Under the pieces are notes generated by a model that made no database searches, was not told the origin of the DNA, and was given only the letters and a program-made list of their open reading frames with translations. Positions 8,120 to 18,762 of a stretch of DNA of 64,000 nucleotides are shown here, in pieces. Positions within the stretch are counted from its first letter, which is position 1, and the number at the start of each line of letters is the position of its first letter. The DNA comes from Pseudomonas sp. MRSN 12121 (GTDB lineage Bacteria; Pseudomonadota; Gammaproteobacteria; Pseudomonadales; Pseudomonadaceae): positions 6,409,388 to 6,473,387 of the forward strand of contig NZ_CP010892.1 of assembly GCF_000931465.1 (NCBI RefSeq). Reading direction: 5' to 3'. Both the position numbers and the translations under genes were made by a program.

Positions 8120-9115
8120 ATGAATCTACGTGCGCCCTCCATTAGCCATGATGACTGCGACGAGCTGGCGGCCCTGTGCAAGGCCGGCGGCGATCCGCTG
8201 CGGCTGAATGTATTGCGCGCGCTGGCCAACGACTCGTTCGGCGTACTGGAGCTGGCGCAGATCTTCGCCATCGGCCAGTCCGGCATGAGCCACCACCTGA
8301 AGGTCCTGGCCCAGGCCGGCCTGGTGGCGACCCGCCGCGAAGGCAACGCGATTTTCTACCGCCGCGCCCTGCCCCATACCGAATTGCTGGGCGGCAAGCT
8401 GCACACCGCCCTGCTGGAGGAAGTGGACAACCTGGCGCTGCCTGCCGAAGCCCAGGCGCGTATCGGCCTGGTGCATCGCCAGCGAGCGGCCGCCAGCCAG
8501 GATTTTTTCGCCCGGGTCGCGGAGAAGTTTCGCGCCCAGCAGGACCTGATCGCCGGGCTGCCCCAGTACCGCGAAAGCGTGCTGGCGCTGCTCGACAAAC
8601 TGAACTTCACGGCCACCGCCACGGCGATCGAAGTCGGCCCCGGGGATGGCAGCTTCCTGCCGGAACTGGCCCGGCGCTTTGCCCGGGTGACCGCGTTGGA
8701 CAACAGCCCGGCGATGCTCGAACTGGCGCGCCAGGTCTGTGAACGCGAAGCGCTGGCTAACGTCAGCCTGCAACTGGCCGATGCATTGAATGGCGTGAGC
8801 CTGACGGCCGATTGCGTGGTGCTGAACATGGTCCTGCATCACTTCGCCGCGCCGGCCGATGCCTTGAAACCCATGGCCGGCCTGCTGCAACCGGGCGGCA
8901 GCCTGTTAGTGACAGAGTTGTGCAGCCACAACCAGAGTTGGGCCAGGGAGGCCTGCGGTGATCTCTGGCTGGGGTTCGACCAGGACGACCTGGCCCGCTG
9001 GGCCACCGCTGCGGGACTGGTGCCCGGAGAAAGTCTGTATGTAGGTTTACGTAATGGTTTCCAGATCCAGGTCCGCCATTTCCAGCGGCCGGCTGGCGAC
9101 ACTCACCATCGGTAA
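8120..9115 (+). CDS. ArsR-family regulator fused to SAM-methyltransferase-like domain (SahR-like)
   Basis: A 331-residue two-domain protein. Residues about 25-80 form a winged helix of the ArsR type (LELAQIFAIGQSGMSHHLKV, then a wing near TRREGNAIFY). Residues about 160-290 form a class I methyltransferase fold with motif I EVGPGDGSF at 171-179 and an acidic residue in ALDNS. It is followed after 19 bases by metK, so the two are almost certainly co-transcribed. ArsR proteins of this kind (SahR) are known to control SAM-cycle genes in Proteobacteria; here the methyltransferase domain may sense SAM or SAH rather than methylate. No clear Shine-Dalgarno precedes the ATG. The alternative is a true methyltransferase with an HTH domain. 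Confidence 0.88.
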   Translation: MNLRAPSISHDDCDELAALCKAGGDPLRLNVLRALANDSFGVLELAQIFAIGQSGMSHHLKVLAQAGLVATRREGNAIFYRRALPHTELLGGKLHTALLEEVDNLALPAEAQARIGLVHRQRAAASQDFFARVAEKFRAQQDLIAGLPQYRESVLALLDKLNFTATATAIEVGPGDGSFLPELARRFARVTALDNSPAMLELARQVCEREALANVSLQLADALNGVSLTADCVVLNMVLHHFAAPADALKPMAGLLQPGGSLLVTELCSHNQSWAREACGDLWLGFDQDDLARWATAAGLVPGESLYVGLRNGFQIQVRHFQRPAGDTHHR

Positions 9116-9134
9116 ATTTTAGGAAACCGTCGAG

Positions 9135-10325
<1,191 letters not shown>

Positions 10326-10337
10326 CCACGGCAGCGC

Positions 10338-10374
10338 AAAAAGCCCCGCGAGGTTCGCCTCGCGGGGCTTTTTT
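10338..10374 (+). terminator. Intrinsic terminator after metK
   Basis: A 12-bp GC-rich stem (AGCCCCGCGAGG / CCTCGCGGGGCT) with loop TTCG, followed by six T and preceded by an A-run. It starts 13 bases after the metK stop codon. Confidence 0.95.
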
Positions 10375-10521
10375 GTGGCCGCAGGTTTCATCACCGAGCG
10401 CGCACCCCATGTACTGCGCGTCGATCGCTTCCGCGCAACACCCGGCAACCCATCCGTCCTTTCCCGCCCCAGCCCTGCGCTCTAGCCTGCAACCTGACTC
10501 CCCCGAGCAAGGATGCTCCCC

Positions 10522-12222
10522 ATGCCCTACGCCTCATTTCCGCTGGCCGGTCTCATCCTGACCTCCTTCGCCCTGATCTCCTTGGCCCTGCCGACCGCCG
10601 CCGGTGCCTGCCCAGCCTGGACGCCTGCCCAGGCGCGCGGCGAAATGCTCGCCCTGCAGCAGCACATCGAGCGCTGGGACGACAGCTACCACCGCGAGGG
10701 CCTGTCGCCAGTGGCCGACGAGCTTTACGACCAGTCCCGCGCCCGGCTCGAGCAATGGCAGGGCTGCTTTCCCGAGATTGCCGTCGAGCCCGGCAACCCG
10801 CTGCGCACCGCCCGCGGCACCGTCCCCCACCCCATCGCCCATACCGGCGTGGCGAAGCTGGCCGACGCCAGCGCCGTGCAGCGCTGGCTCGCCGGGCGCG
10901 AGGAGGTCTGGGTACAGCCCAAGGTCGACGGCGTGGCGGTGACGCTGATTTATCGCCAGGGACGGTTCCAGCAAGCCATCAGCCGCGGCGATGGCCTCCG
11001 GGGCCAGGATTGGACCGGCCCGGCCCGATTGATCGACGCCATCCCCAAACGCCTGCCCGAACCTCGGGACTTGCTGCTCCAGGGGGAACTCTATTGGCGC
11101 CAGGACCGGCACATCCAGGCCAGGGCCGGCAGCCAGAATGCACGCAGCCAGATCGCCGGCCTGCTGGCGCGCAACGCGCTGGAGATGCGGCAGGCCAGCC
11201 AGGTCGGCCTGTTCGTCTGGGACTGGCCGCAGGGCCCGGACACCCTGCCGGAGCGGCTGGCCGGCCTCGAGGCCCTGGGCTTTCCCTTGAGCGGCGAATA
11301 CAGCCAGCGCGTCAATACGCTCGCCGAAGTCCGCCAATGGCGAGAACACTGGTACCGATCGGCCCTGCCCTTCGCCAGCGACGGCATCGTCCTGCGCCAG
11401 AGCCGGCGCCCGGAAGCCCAACGCTGGCAGGCCCGGGCGCCCTACTGGATCGCCGCCTGGAAGTACCCGCACGCCCAGGCCCTGGCTCTGGTGCGCAAGG
11501 TCGACTTCAGGGTCGGCCGCACGGGGCGGATCACCCCGGTGCTCGAACTCGAGCCGGTGCGGCTGGACGACCGCCAGATCAGGCGAGTGAGCCTGGGGTC
11601 GCTGGCACGCTGGCAGGAACTGGACATCCGCCCCGGCGACCAGGTGGCGATCAGCCTGGCCGGCCTGACCATACCGCGCCTGGATCGCGTGGTAGTGCGA
11701 GCCAGCCGGCGGCCGCCGGTGCAGGCTCCGGACGCCGGCGCGTTCCACACCCTCAGTTGCTGGCAGCCAGTGCCCGGCTGTAAAAGCCAGTTCCTGGCAC
11801 GCCTGGCCTGGCTCAGCGGCAAATCCGGACTGGACCTGCCGCACGTGGGGCCGGGCACCTGGAATACACTTCTGGACGCAAAACTGATCAACGGACTGGT
11901 CGATTGGTTGACCCTCGACCCCGCAGAGCTTGCTAACATTGCCGGCCTTGGCGAGCGCAGCACCGCGCGCCTGCTGAACAGCCTGCGCAGTGCCCGGCAA
12001 CAGCCATTCCATCGATGGCTCAAGGCCCTCGGATTGCCACCGACCGGAAATGCCGGGCTCGAACACGGCTGGGAAGCACTGGCAGCCAGGACCACCGAAC
12101 AATGGCAGACCGAAAGCGCAATCGGCCCGGAACGCGCCGCTCAGTTGAGCGCCTTCTTCCGCGATCCGCAGGTCCTGGCCTTGAGAGAAAAATTACGCGC
12201 CGCCGGCATCGAGGGTTTCTGA
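10522..12222 (+). CDS. ligB: NAD-dependent DNA ligase LigB
   Basis: A 566-residue LigB-type ligase. The adenylated lysine is K134 in VQPKVDGVAV, followed by an OB-fold region and a helix-hairpin-helix segment (NIAGLGERSTARLL). Unlike LigA it lacks a clear four-Cys zinc finger and a BRCT domain, which is normal for LigB. The first 30 residues look like a signal sequence or membrane segment (LAGLILTSFALISLALPTAAGAC), unexpected for a DNA enzyme but seen in LigB family members. The ATG at 10522 is chosen because AAGGA lies about 8 bases upstream; an ATG at 10513 is too close to it. Confidence 0.9.
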   Translation: MPYASFPLAGLILTSFALISLALPTAAGACPAWTPAQARGEMLALQQHIERWDDSYHREGLSPVADELYDQSRARLEQWQGCFPEIAVEPGNPLRTARGTVPHPIAHTGVAKLADASAVQRWLAGREEVWVQPKVDGVAVTLIYRQGRFQQAISRGDGLRGQDWTGPARLIDAIPKRLPEPRDLLLQGELYWRQDRHIQARAGSQNARSQIAGLLARNALEMRQASQVGLFVWDWPQGPDTLPERLAGLEALGFPLSGEYSQRVNTLAEVRQWREHWYRSALPFASDGIVLRQSRRPEAQRWQARAPYWIAAWKYPHAQALALVRKVDFRVGRTGRITPVLELEPVRLDDRQIRRVSLGSLARWQELDIRPGDQVAISLAGLTIPRLDRVVVRASRRPPVQAPDAGAFHTLSCWQPVPGCKSQFLARLAWLSGKSGLDLPHVGPGTWNTLLDAKLINGLVDWLTLDPAELANIAGLGERSTARLLNSLRSARQQPFHRWLKALGLPPTGNAGLEHGWEALAARTTEQWQTESAIGPERAAQLSAFFRDPQVLALREKLRAAGIEGF

Positions 12223-12319
12223 AGCCTTTACCGCCGGAGGCATTGAACCCCGGCGGCGCATGTGGCTCAAACAGCCCATCGCCCCACTCCTGCTATTCAT
12301 CTTTTCACCTGGAGCCCTT

Positions 12320-12715
12320 ATGAAATTCCTTGCACCGCTCACCCTTTTCGCCGCGTTCAGCCTCGGCGCCCCAACCCTGATGGCGGCCGAACAGGCCCAG
12401 CCACTCACCGGCTGCGCCGCCAAGCGCCAGGCCATCAGCACCCAGATCGAACAGGCCAAGGCCCACGGCAACAGCGAGCAACAGGCCGGCCTGGAAAAGG
12501 CCCTGAGCGAAACCACCGCCAACTGCACCGACGCCTCGCTGAAAAAGGAACGTGAAAACAAGGTGCTGGAGGCCAAGCATGAAGTCAGCCGGCGTCAGGC
12601 CGACCTGGACAAGGCGATGAAAAAAGGCGACGCAGAGAAGATCAACAAGCGCAAGGACAAGCTGGCAGACTCCCGCAAGGAATTGCAGGAAGCCCTCGAC
12701 GAGCTGGACAAGTAA
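12320..12715 (+). CDS. DUF1090 periplasmic protein
   Basis: A 131-residue protein with signal peptide MKFLAPLTLFAAFSLGAPTLMAA, then a highly charged helical body (CAAKRQAISTQIEQAK, NKRKDKLADSRKELQEALDELDK) typical of DUF1090, the YqjC-like family. Two Cys (GCAAK and NCTD) may form a disulfide. It is probably a periplasmic coiled-coil protein of unknown role. The start at 12320 follows GGAG and gives a clean signal peptide; an upstream ATG at 12260 would bury it. Confidence 0.85.
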   Translation: MKFLAPLTLFAAFSLGAPTLMAAEQAQPLTGCAAKRQAISTQIEQAKAHGNSEQQAGLEKALSETTANCTDASLKKERENKVLEAKHEVSRRQADLDKAMKKGDAEKINKRKDKLADSRKELQEALDELDK

Positions 12716-12725
12716 GCGCGCGCCG

Positions 12726-12749
12726 TCGCGGCAGCAACGCCTGCCGCGA
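12726..12749. terminator. Possible hairpin terminator between convergent genes
   Basis: A 9-bp stem TCGCGGCAG / CTGCCGCGA with loop CAACGC, lying between the convergent DUF1090 and cytochrome c' genes. There is no T-run, so termination here is only suggested. Confidence 0.45.
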
Positions 12750-12769
12750 GCCTATCGGGCAGCAATCAA

Positions 12770-13219
12770 TCAGTGATCGCGGAACTCTTTGTGGCAGGCG
12801 CTGCAGGCATCTTCGACCTTCTGCACCGCCGGCCCCAGGTTGCTGGCCTTGTACGGCTGGACCTGGCTGGCGATCACCAGTTCGCCGGTGGCCGCCTCGA
12901 GAATGCGGGCCAGTTCCTGGAAACGCGCCTGCTTCTGCCAGACATCGTCGGTGGCGCTGCTGTGCTCCTGCTCCCGGACCTGCGGAAAGTGCTTCCAGGG
13001 CTCGTGCGACAGGCTGTCCAGCTTGACCGCGCCTTCGGTAAAACGCGGGCCGTCGAACGGGATGCGTCCGCGGAGCATGCCGCCCAGGTCCTCACCGGTC
13101 TTGAGCATCTGCTTGAAGATCGCCTTGCGCTGGCCCAGCGGGGAGTTCGGATCGACGCCGCCACAGGCGGACAGCGCCAGGCAGGCCAGCAATACAACAG
13201 AGAGTCTTTTAAGAGTCAT
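12770..13219 (-). CDS. Cytochrome c' family lipoprotein
   Basis: A 149-residue protein with lipoprotein signal MTLKRLSVVLLACLALSAC (lipobox LSAC, Cys19) and a single C-terminal haem motif CSACHKEF. This layout, a four-helix body with CxxCH close to the C-terminus, is that of cytochrome c'. It is probably anchored in the periplasm. Family members bind NO or act in electron transfer; which applies here cannot be told. It is convergent with the DUF1090 gene and divergent from mltA. Confidence 0.85.
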   Translation of the reverse strand: MTLKRLSVVLLACLALSACGGVDPNSPLGQRKAIFKQMLKTGEDLGGMLRGRIPFDGPRFTEGAVKLDSLSHEPWKHFPQVREQEHSSATDDVWQKQARFQELARILEAATGELVIASQVQPYKASNLGPAVQKVEDACSACHKEFRDH

Positions 13220-13347
13220 GGTGGCTTCAGGTCACGGGAAACGGCCGCCAGTATCCTCGCCTGCCCGGCAAAGACCAATAGCCCTATTAATAATATGGAT
13301 TGCCCGCAAGCGCCCGGCGCCCAGGCAACCTCCAAAGGAAACCCTCA

Positions 13348-14523
13348 ATGAACACCCGCTTCAAGCTATGGCGTCGACACCTGGCGTGGGCCCTGCCCAC
13401 GGCGATCCTGCTGGCCGGATGCAATGGCGGCGACATCGGCAAGCCACCCCAGACCCACGCCATCGCCACCTACACCAGCGCCAGCTGGGAGGCCTTGCCC
13501 GCCGTGTCCGACAACGACCTGCTGGCCGGCTTCGGCTCCTGGCGCAGTGCCTGTACCCGCTTGAAAACCGACCCGACATGGGGCCCGACCTGCGCGAGCG
13601 CGGCCAGCGTGCCGCTGACCGCTCCCGACGTGCGCGGCTTCCTCAAGGAGCACCTGGACGTCTACGGCCTGCGCTCGGCCAGCGGTAGCAGCAATGGCCT
13701 GATCACCGGCTACTACGAGCCGGTCTACCCGGGCAGCCTGACCCAGACCACCACCGCCTCGGTGCCGGTGTATGGCGTACCGGAAGACATGATCATCGTC
13801 GCCCTCGACAGCATTTACCCCGAACTCAAGGGCAAGCGCCTGCGTGGCCGCCTCGAAGGCCGGGTGCTGAAACCCTACGACGATGCCGCGACCATCGAGA
13901 GCAAAGGCGTCAAGGCGCCCGTCATCGCCTGGCTGACCGACCCGATGAACCTGCAATTCCTGCAGATCCAGGGCTCGGGCCGCATCCAGCTGGAAGACGG
14001 GCGCCAGTTGCGCATTGGCTATGCCGACCAGAACGGCCACCCGTACCGCCCCATCGGCCGCTGGCTGGTGGACCAGGGCGAGCTGAAGAAAGAAGACGTG
14101 ACCATGGGCACCATCGCCGCCTGGGCCAAGGCCCACCCGCAGCGCATCCCGGAGCTGCTGGGCAGCAACCCCAGCTATGTGTTCTTCAACCGCAACCCGG
14201 ACAGCAACGAAGGCCCGCGCGGCTCGCTGAACGTTCCGCTGACGTCCGGCTACAGCGTGGCGGTGGACCGCAAGGTGATTCCCCTGGGCAGCCTGTTGTG
14301 GCTCTCCACCACCCGGCCGGATGGCAGCAGCCTGATCCGTCCGGTGGCGGCGCAGGACACCGGTGGCGCGATCGCCGGCGAGGTGCGCGCCGATCTGTTC
14401 TGGGGCACCGGCGACGCGGCGGGGCAACTGGCAGGCGACATGAAACAGCAGGGCCAGATCTGGATGCTCTGGCCCAAGGGCGCCACCCTGCCGAAAGTAC
14501 CCGAGGTTGCCGACGGCAAATGA
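13348..14523 (+). CDS. mltA: Membrane-bound lytic murein transglycosylase A
   Basis: A 391-residue outer-membrane lipoprotein with lipobox LAGC (Cys25). It has the MltA domain (GLITGYYEPVYPGS, LQFLQIQGSGR) and the C-terminal 3D domain, in which AAQDTGGAIAG carries the conserved catalytic Asp. It cleaves peptidoglycan between MurNAc and GlcNAc to leave a 1,6-anhydro end. The start at 13348 follows AAAGGAA and gives the proper lipoprotein signal. It stands alone, divergent from the cytochrome c' gene. Confidence 0.95.
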   Translation: MNTRFKLWRRHLAWALPTAILLAGCNGGDIGKPPQTHAIATYTSASWEALPAVSDNDLLAGFGSWRSACTRLKTDPTWGPTCASAASVPLTAPDVRGFLKEHLDVYGLRSASGSSNGLITGYYEPVYPGSLTQTTTASVPVYGVPEDMIIVALDSIYPELKGKRLRGRLEGRVLKPYDDAATIESKGVKAPVIAWLTDPMNLQFLQIQGSGRIQLEDGRQLRIGYADQNGHPYRPIGRWLVDQGELKKEDVTMGTIAAWAKAHPQRIPELLGSNPSYVFFNRNPDSNEGPRGSLNVPLTSGYSVAVDRKVIPLGSLLWLSTTRPDGSSLIRPVAAQDTGGAIAGEVRADLFWGTGDAAGQLAGDMKQQGQIWMLWPKGATLPKVPEVADGK

Positions 14524-14526
14524 TCC

Positions 14527-14676
14527 TGTAGCCGCTGCCGGGCCGGCGCCCAGACGGGCGGCATTGCGCTGCGGCGGCCGCAAGGGGCCAACGCGGCTGG
14601 CCAGACCCGACGCCTTCTCAGGTTTTGCGCCTGCTGCGCAGTCGATCGCAGCCTCGCAGGCTCGGCAGCGGCTACA
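14527..14676. repeat. REP-like inverted pair (family 2)
   Basis: The left arm begins TGTAGCCGCTGCCGGGCC and the right arm ends GCTCGGCAGCGGCTACA. This second repeat family differs in sequence from the TGTAGGAGCGAGGC family and recurs near 26.3 kb and 43.2 kb. It lies between convergent mltA and the MAPEG gene. Confidence 0.85.
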
Positions 14677-14695
14677 GGGTCAGCGCCAGGCTTGG

Positions 14696-15082
14696 TCAGA
14701 TGGAAACGAAAAACAGGCTGGCGACCAGCACCATGCCGATGAGCCAGACCAGCGAGCGCAGGATCGCCCAATCCGCCAGGTAGCAGATGATGTACAGCAG
14801 GCGGCTGGTGATGAACAGCACGGCGATCACGTCGATGGTCACCAGCTCGGCGACGTTGGCGATATGCGCGATGATCACTCCGGCCGCGAAGGCCGGGGTC
14901 ACTTCGAAGCTGTTGAGCTGCGCCGAATGCGCGCGTTTGGCGAAACCCTCGAGCCTCTCCAGATAGGCCCGGGGGTCGTGGTTGTCCCGCAGGCCGAAGG
15001 TGCCGCCACTGAACTTGGCGAGGCCATTGCACAGGTAAGGCAGGAAGATAGCGATCAATACACACCAGAACGCGACGGTCAT
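14696..15082 (-). CDS. MAPEG family membrane protein
   Basis: A 128-residue integral membrane protein with about four hydrophobic segments, typical of the MAPEG superfamily (eicosanoid and glutathione metabolism). Visible are the first helix FWCVLIAIFLPYLCNGLAKF, the NHDPRAYLERLEGFAKRAHSAQLNSFE loop, and the later helices. Bacterial members are poorly characterised, and no substrate can be inferred. It is preceded 40 bases upstream by the EamA transporter gene in the same direction. Confidence 0.85.
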   Translation of the reverse strand: MTVAFWCVLIAIFLPYLCNGLAKFSGGTFGLRDNHDPRAYLERLEGFAKRAHSAQLNSFEVTPAFAAGVIIAHIANVAELVTIDVIAVLFITSRLLYIICYLADWAILRSLVWLIGMVLVASLFFVSI

Positions 15083-15122
15083 GGCAGGGTCCTTTTTTTA
15101 ATGTCATGAGGAGGGAACAGGG

Positions 15123-15956
15123 TCAGAACTTCATTACCAGCATGCCGATCAGCACCAGCCCACAGGCTAAGAGCCGGGGTCGGCCGAAAGGTTCTTTCAG
15201 GTAGCGCATGCCGAACAGCACCACCAGGATCACGCTGATTTCCCGCAATGCGGCCGCCTCGGCGATCGACCCCAGTTGCATGGCCCACAGCACCAGAGCG
15301 TAGCTGAACAGCACGCAGAATCCGACGCTCAGCCCCAGCCGCCATTGTTCGCGCCAGAACAGCGTGAACGCCGCCCGCTTGCGCAGCAGCGCCAGCAACG
15401 GGAAGGGCCAGGCGCTGAGCAGTGTCACCCACACCAGGTAATCCAGTGGGTGGGACCAGCGGCGCAACGCCTGGCCGTCGATAAAGGTGTAGCAGCCGAT
15501 GCACAGGCCGATCAGCGCCACCACCGGCAGCATCGACCAGGGCAGACGGTCGCCGCCACCGCCCTGCCACAGCAGGCACAACATGCCGAAGGGGATCAGC
15601 AGGATGCCGAGGATCTGCTGCGGGCTGAGCACTTCGCCGGCGAAGATCAGGGTCAGGGCCAGCACCACCAGGGGCGAAAGGCCACGCATCAGCGGGTAGA
15701 CCAGGCCCAGGTCGCCGACCCGGTAGGCCTGGATCAACAGATAGCGGTAGAGCAATTCGAAGGCCGCCGAAGCCAGGATCCACGGCCAGAGCGCCAGCGG
15801 CGGCCAGTCGACGAACCCCAGCATCAGCGCCACGAACAACAGGGCGACGCTGTCCATGCAGGCCACCACCAGCAAGCGTTCGCCACTGAACTTGATCAGG
15901 GTATTCCACGCCGCATGCAGCAGCGCCGCCACCAGTACCAGAGTTGTCGCCAGCAC
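15123..15956 (-). CDS. EamA/DMT family transporter
   Basis: A 277-residue protein with about ten hydrophobic segments in two EamA-like halves (AAWNTLIKF near the start; YPLMRGLSPLVVLALTLIF; EAAALREISVILVVLFGMRYLKEPF near the end). This is the drug/metabolite exporter fold; the substrate is unknown. It starts with GTG at 15956, supported by GGGAGG six bases upstream. It is divergent from the MFS gene and probably co-transcribed with the MAPEG gene. Confidence 0.87.
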   Translation of the reverse strand: MLATTLVLVAALLHAAWNTLIKFSGERLLVVACMDSVALLFVALMLGFVDWPPLALWPWILASAAFELLYRYLLIQAYRVGDLGLVYPLMRGLSPLVVLALTLIFAGEVLSPQQILGILLIPFGMLCLLWQGGGGDRLPWSMLPVVALIGLCIGCYTFIDGQALRRWSHPLDYLVWVTLLSAWPFPLLALLRKRAAFTLFWREQWRLGLSVGFCVLFSYALVLWAMQLGSIAEAAALREISVILVVLFGMRYLKEPFGRPRLLACGLVLIGMLVMKF

Positions 15957-16168
15957 CCCAACCTCCCTGTTTGCTTGAAGAGAATCGATTCACCTGGGCA
16001 TCCCGGCTGTCTATACTGACGCCAACCACGCCGCACTCAGTTGCGCATGTATCTATTCCAATAATTTCTGCCGCCACCCGATCCGCCGGACTCGATCCCC
16101 GCGGAAGAGGAGAGCCGGCATGCGCATGCCTGATCAGAGCGTCAAGACTACAGACAGAGAATCCTTGC

Positions 16169-17338
16169 ATGCCACTCGCCTTGCTTGCACTGGCTGTTGC
16201 CGCCTTCGGCATCGGTACCACTGAATTCGTCATCATGGGCCTGTTGCCCGATGTCGCCCGCGACCTGTCCGTCAGCATCCCCCATGCCGGCCTGCTGATT
16301 ACCGGCTATGCCCTGGGCGTGGTGTTCGGCGCGCCGATCCTCGCCATCGGCACGGCCAACATGCCGCGCAAGGCGACTCTGCTGGGCATGACCCTGATGT
16401 TCATCCTCGGCAACGTGCTCTGCGCGCTGGCGCCGAACTACACCACGCTGATGGCGGCACGGGTGATTACCGCGCTGTGCCACGGGGCATTCTTCGGCAT
16501 CGGTTCGGTGGTCGCCGCCGGCCTGGTGGCGCCGAACAAGCGCGCCCAGGCCATCGCCATGATGTTTACCGGCCTGACCCTGGCCAACGTGCTCGGCGTA
16601 CCGCTGGGCACCGCGCTGGGGCAATACGCCGGCTGGCGCTCGACCTTCTGGGCGGTCTCGGTGATCGGCGTGGTCGCGGCCATTGCCCAATGGCTCTGGC
16701 TGCCCCGGCACATCGCCATGGACAAGGCCAACCTGGCCAGCGAGTTCAGGGTCCTGGGCAAGGCCAATGTGCTGCTGGCCCTGGGCATGAGCGTCCTGGC
16801 GTCCACCAGCCTGTTCAGCGTCTTCACCTATATCGCGCCGATCCTGCAGGACGTCACCGGTGTCAGCCCTCATGGCGTGACCGTCATGTTGCTGCTGTTC
16901 GGCGTCGGCCTGACGGCCGGCAGCATGCTTGGCGGGCGCCTGGCCGACAGCCGCCTGCTGCCCTCGCTGGTGGCCATGGCGCTGGCCGTGGTACTGGTGC
17001 TGGCCGCGTTCAGCCAGACCAGCCGGGCGCTGGTCCCGGCGGCAATCACCTTGCTGCTGTGGGGTGTCTTCGCCTTCGCCCTGTGCCCGATCCTGCAATT
17101 GCTGATCATCGACCAGGCCCATGAAGCGCCCAACCTGGGCTCGACCCTGAACCAGAGCGCCTTCAACCTGGGCAACGCCGCCGGCGCCTGGATCGGTGGC
17201 CTGGTGGTCGCCAGCGGCGCCGACCTGGCCGACTTGCCCTGGACCGGTGCGCTGGTCGGCGGGTTGACGGTGCTGACCGCGCTGTTTTTCATTTACCTGC
17301 AACGTCGTCAGGCCGCCGCGGTCAACGTATCGGGCTGA
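16169..17338 (+). CDS. MFS transporter (DHA1, AraJ-like)
   Basis: A 389-residue, 12-segment major facilitator protein. The N-terminus ALAVAAFGIGTTEFVIMGLLPDVA is characteristic of the DHA1 drug/sugar efflux group related to AraJ and YdhP. The second-half start LLALGMSVLASTSLFSVFTY is also clear. The ATG at 16169 (MPLALLALAVAAFG) is chosen because the long in-frame extension upstream does not resemble the family. The substrate is unknown. Confidence 0.9.
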   Translation: MPLALLALAVAAFGIGTTEFVIMGLLPDVARDLSVSIPHAGLLITGYALGVVFGAPILAIGTANMPRKATLLGMTLMFILGNVLCALAPNYTTLMAARVITALCHGAFFGIGSVVAAGLVAPNKRAQAIAMMFTGLTLANVLGVPLGTALGQYAGWRSTFWAVSVIGVVAAIAQWLWLPRHIAMDKANLASEFRVLGKANVLLALGMSVLASTSLFSVFTYIAPILQDVTGVSPHGVTVMLLLFGVGLTAGSMLGGRLADSRLLPSLVAMALAVVLVLAAFSQTSRALVPAAITLLLWGVFAFALCPILQLLIIDQAHEAPNLGSTLNQSAFNLGNAAGAWIGGLVVASGADLADLPWTGALVGGLTVLTALFFIYLQRRQAAAVNVSG

Positions 17339-17497
17339 GCCTCGCCGGGGTTGCCGGTCCATCGAGCGCGCCGGCCGGCATCGCCAGAGAAATCTGAACT
17401 TTCCTGACCGGTGTGCCCCAGGCCGCCCCCGCCCCATCAAACCCTTGCCCGATGGTTTTCGGGCGTTCTTTTCACGCTTTCATCCAAAGGAGTCCGG

Positions 17498-18757
17498 ATG
17501 CTCGAGCTTGTCGCTGCCTTCATCTGCCTGACCACCCTGCTCACCTACGTCAACTTCCGCTTCATCGGCCTGCCGCCGACCATCGGCGTCATGGTCACCG
17601 CCCTGCTGTTCTCCCTGTTGCTGCAAGGCCTGAGCTTCCTCGGCTATCCCGGCCTGGAAGAGCGCGTGCAACAGCTGATCGGCCAGATCGACTTCGGCGA
17701 CCTGCTGATGAACTGGATGCTGTCGTTCCTGCTATTCGCCGGCGCCTTGCACGTCAACCTCAACGACCTGCGCAGCTATCGCTGGCCCATCGGCCTGCTG
17801 GCCACGGTTGGCGTCTTGATCGCCACCTTCGTCATCGGCAGCCTGGCCTACTGGATCTTCGGCCTGTTCGGCTGGCACGTGAGTTTCCTCTACTGCCTGC
17901 TGTTCGGCGCGCTGATCTCGCCGACCGACCCCATCGCGGTACTCGGTGTGCTGCGTACCGCCAACGCCTCCAAACCGTTGAAAACCACCATCGTCGGCGA
18001 ATCGCTGTTCAATGACGGCACGGCGGTAGTGGTGTTTACCGTGCTGCTGGGCATCGCCCAGCTCGGCGAGACCCCGACCCTCGGCGCCACCGCGCTGCTG
18101 TTCGCCCAGGAGGCCATTGGCGGCGTGGCGTTCGGCGGGCTGATCGGCTACCTGGTGTACCTGATGATCAAGAGCATCGAGCAGCACCAGATCGAGGTGA
18201 TGCTGACCCTGGCGCTGGTGATCGGCGGCTCGGCAATGGCCAGCGAACTGCACGTCTCGGCACCGATCGCGATGGTGGTGGCGGGCCTGATCATCGGCAA
18301 CCTGGGGCGCAACCTGGCGATGAACGACATGACCCGGCGCTACCTCGACGGTTTCTGGGAACTGCTCGACGACATGCTCAACGCCCTGCTGTTCGCGCTG
18401 ATCGGCATGGAGCTGTTGCTGCTGCCGTTCAACTGGCTGCACCTGGCGGCGGCGAGCCTGCTGGCGGTGGCGATCGTGCTGTCGCGGCTGCTCACCGTGG
18501 CCCCGGCCATCGTCCTGCTACGGCGCTGGCGCAGCGTGCCGCGCGGCACCATCCGGGTCCTGACCTGGGGTGGCCTGCGCGGCGGGGTTTCGGTGGCCCT
18601 GGCCCTGGCCCTGCCATTGGGCCCGGAACGCGACCTGGTGCTGAGCATCACCTACATCGTGGTGCTGTCGTCGATCCTCTTGCAGGGCCTGACCATCGGC
18701 AAGCTGGTGCGCCGTGTCACCAGCGACGCACCGGCGGCCACGCAGGACGCGCACTGA
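17498..18757 (+). CDS. Sodium/proton antiporter, CPA1 family
   Basis: A 419-residue membrane antiporter with about 12 hydrophobic segments. The CPA1 signatures are SPTDPIAVLGVLR and GESLFNDGTAVVVF, which hold the ion-binding acidic residues. It exchanges cytoplasmic Na+ (possibly K+ or Li+) for H+. The ATG at 17498 follows AAAGGAG at good spacing; the longer in-frame version starts in non-coding sequence. It is a single gene followed by a REP pair. Confidence 0.93.
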   Translation: MLELVAAFICLTTLLTYVNFRFIGLPPTIGVMVTALLFSLLLQGLSFLGYPGLEERVQQLIGQIDFGDLLMNWMLSFLLFAGALHVNLNDLRSYRWPIGLLATVGVLIATFVIGSLAYWIFGLFGWHVSFLYCLLFGALISPTDPIAVLGVLRTANASKPLKTTIVGESLFNDGTAVVVFTVLLGIAQLGETPTLGATALLFAQEAIGGVAFGGLIGYLVYLMIKSIEQHQIEVMLTLALVIGGSAMASELHVSAPIAMVVAGLIIGNLGRNLAMNDMTRRYLDGFWELLDDMLNALLFALIGMELLLLPFNWLHLAAASLLAVAIVLSRLLTVAPAIVLLRRWRSVPRGTIRVLTWGGLRGGVSVALALALPLGPERDLVLSITYIVVLSSILLQGLTIGKLVRRVTSDAPAATQDAH

Positions 18758-18762
18758 CACCC

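Noticed and set aside
9116..9134. Separate promoter for metK
   Set aside because: The gap after the regulator is only 19 bases and holds just a ribosome site, so metK is most simply read from the upstream promoter.
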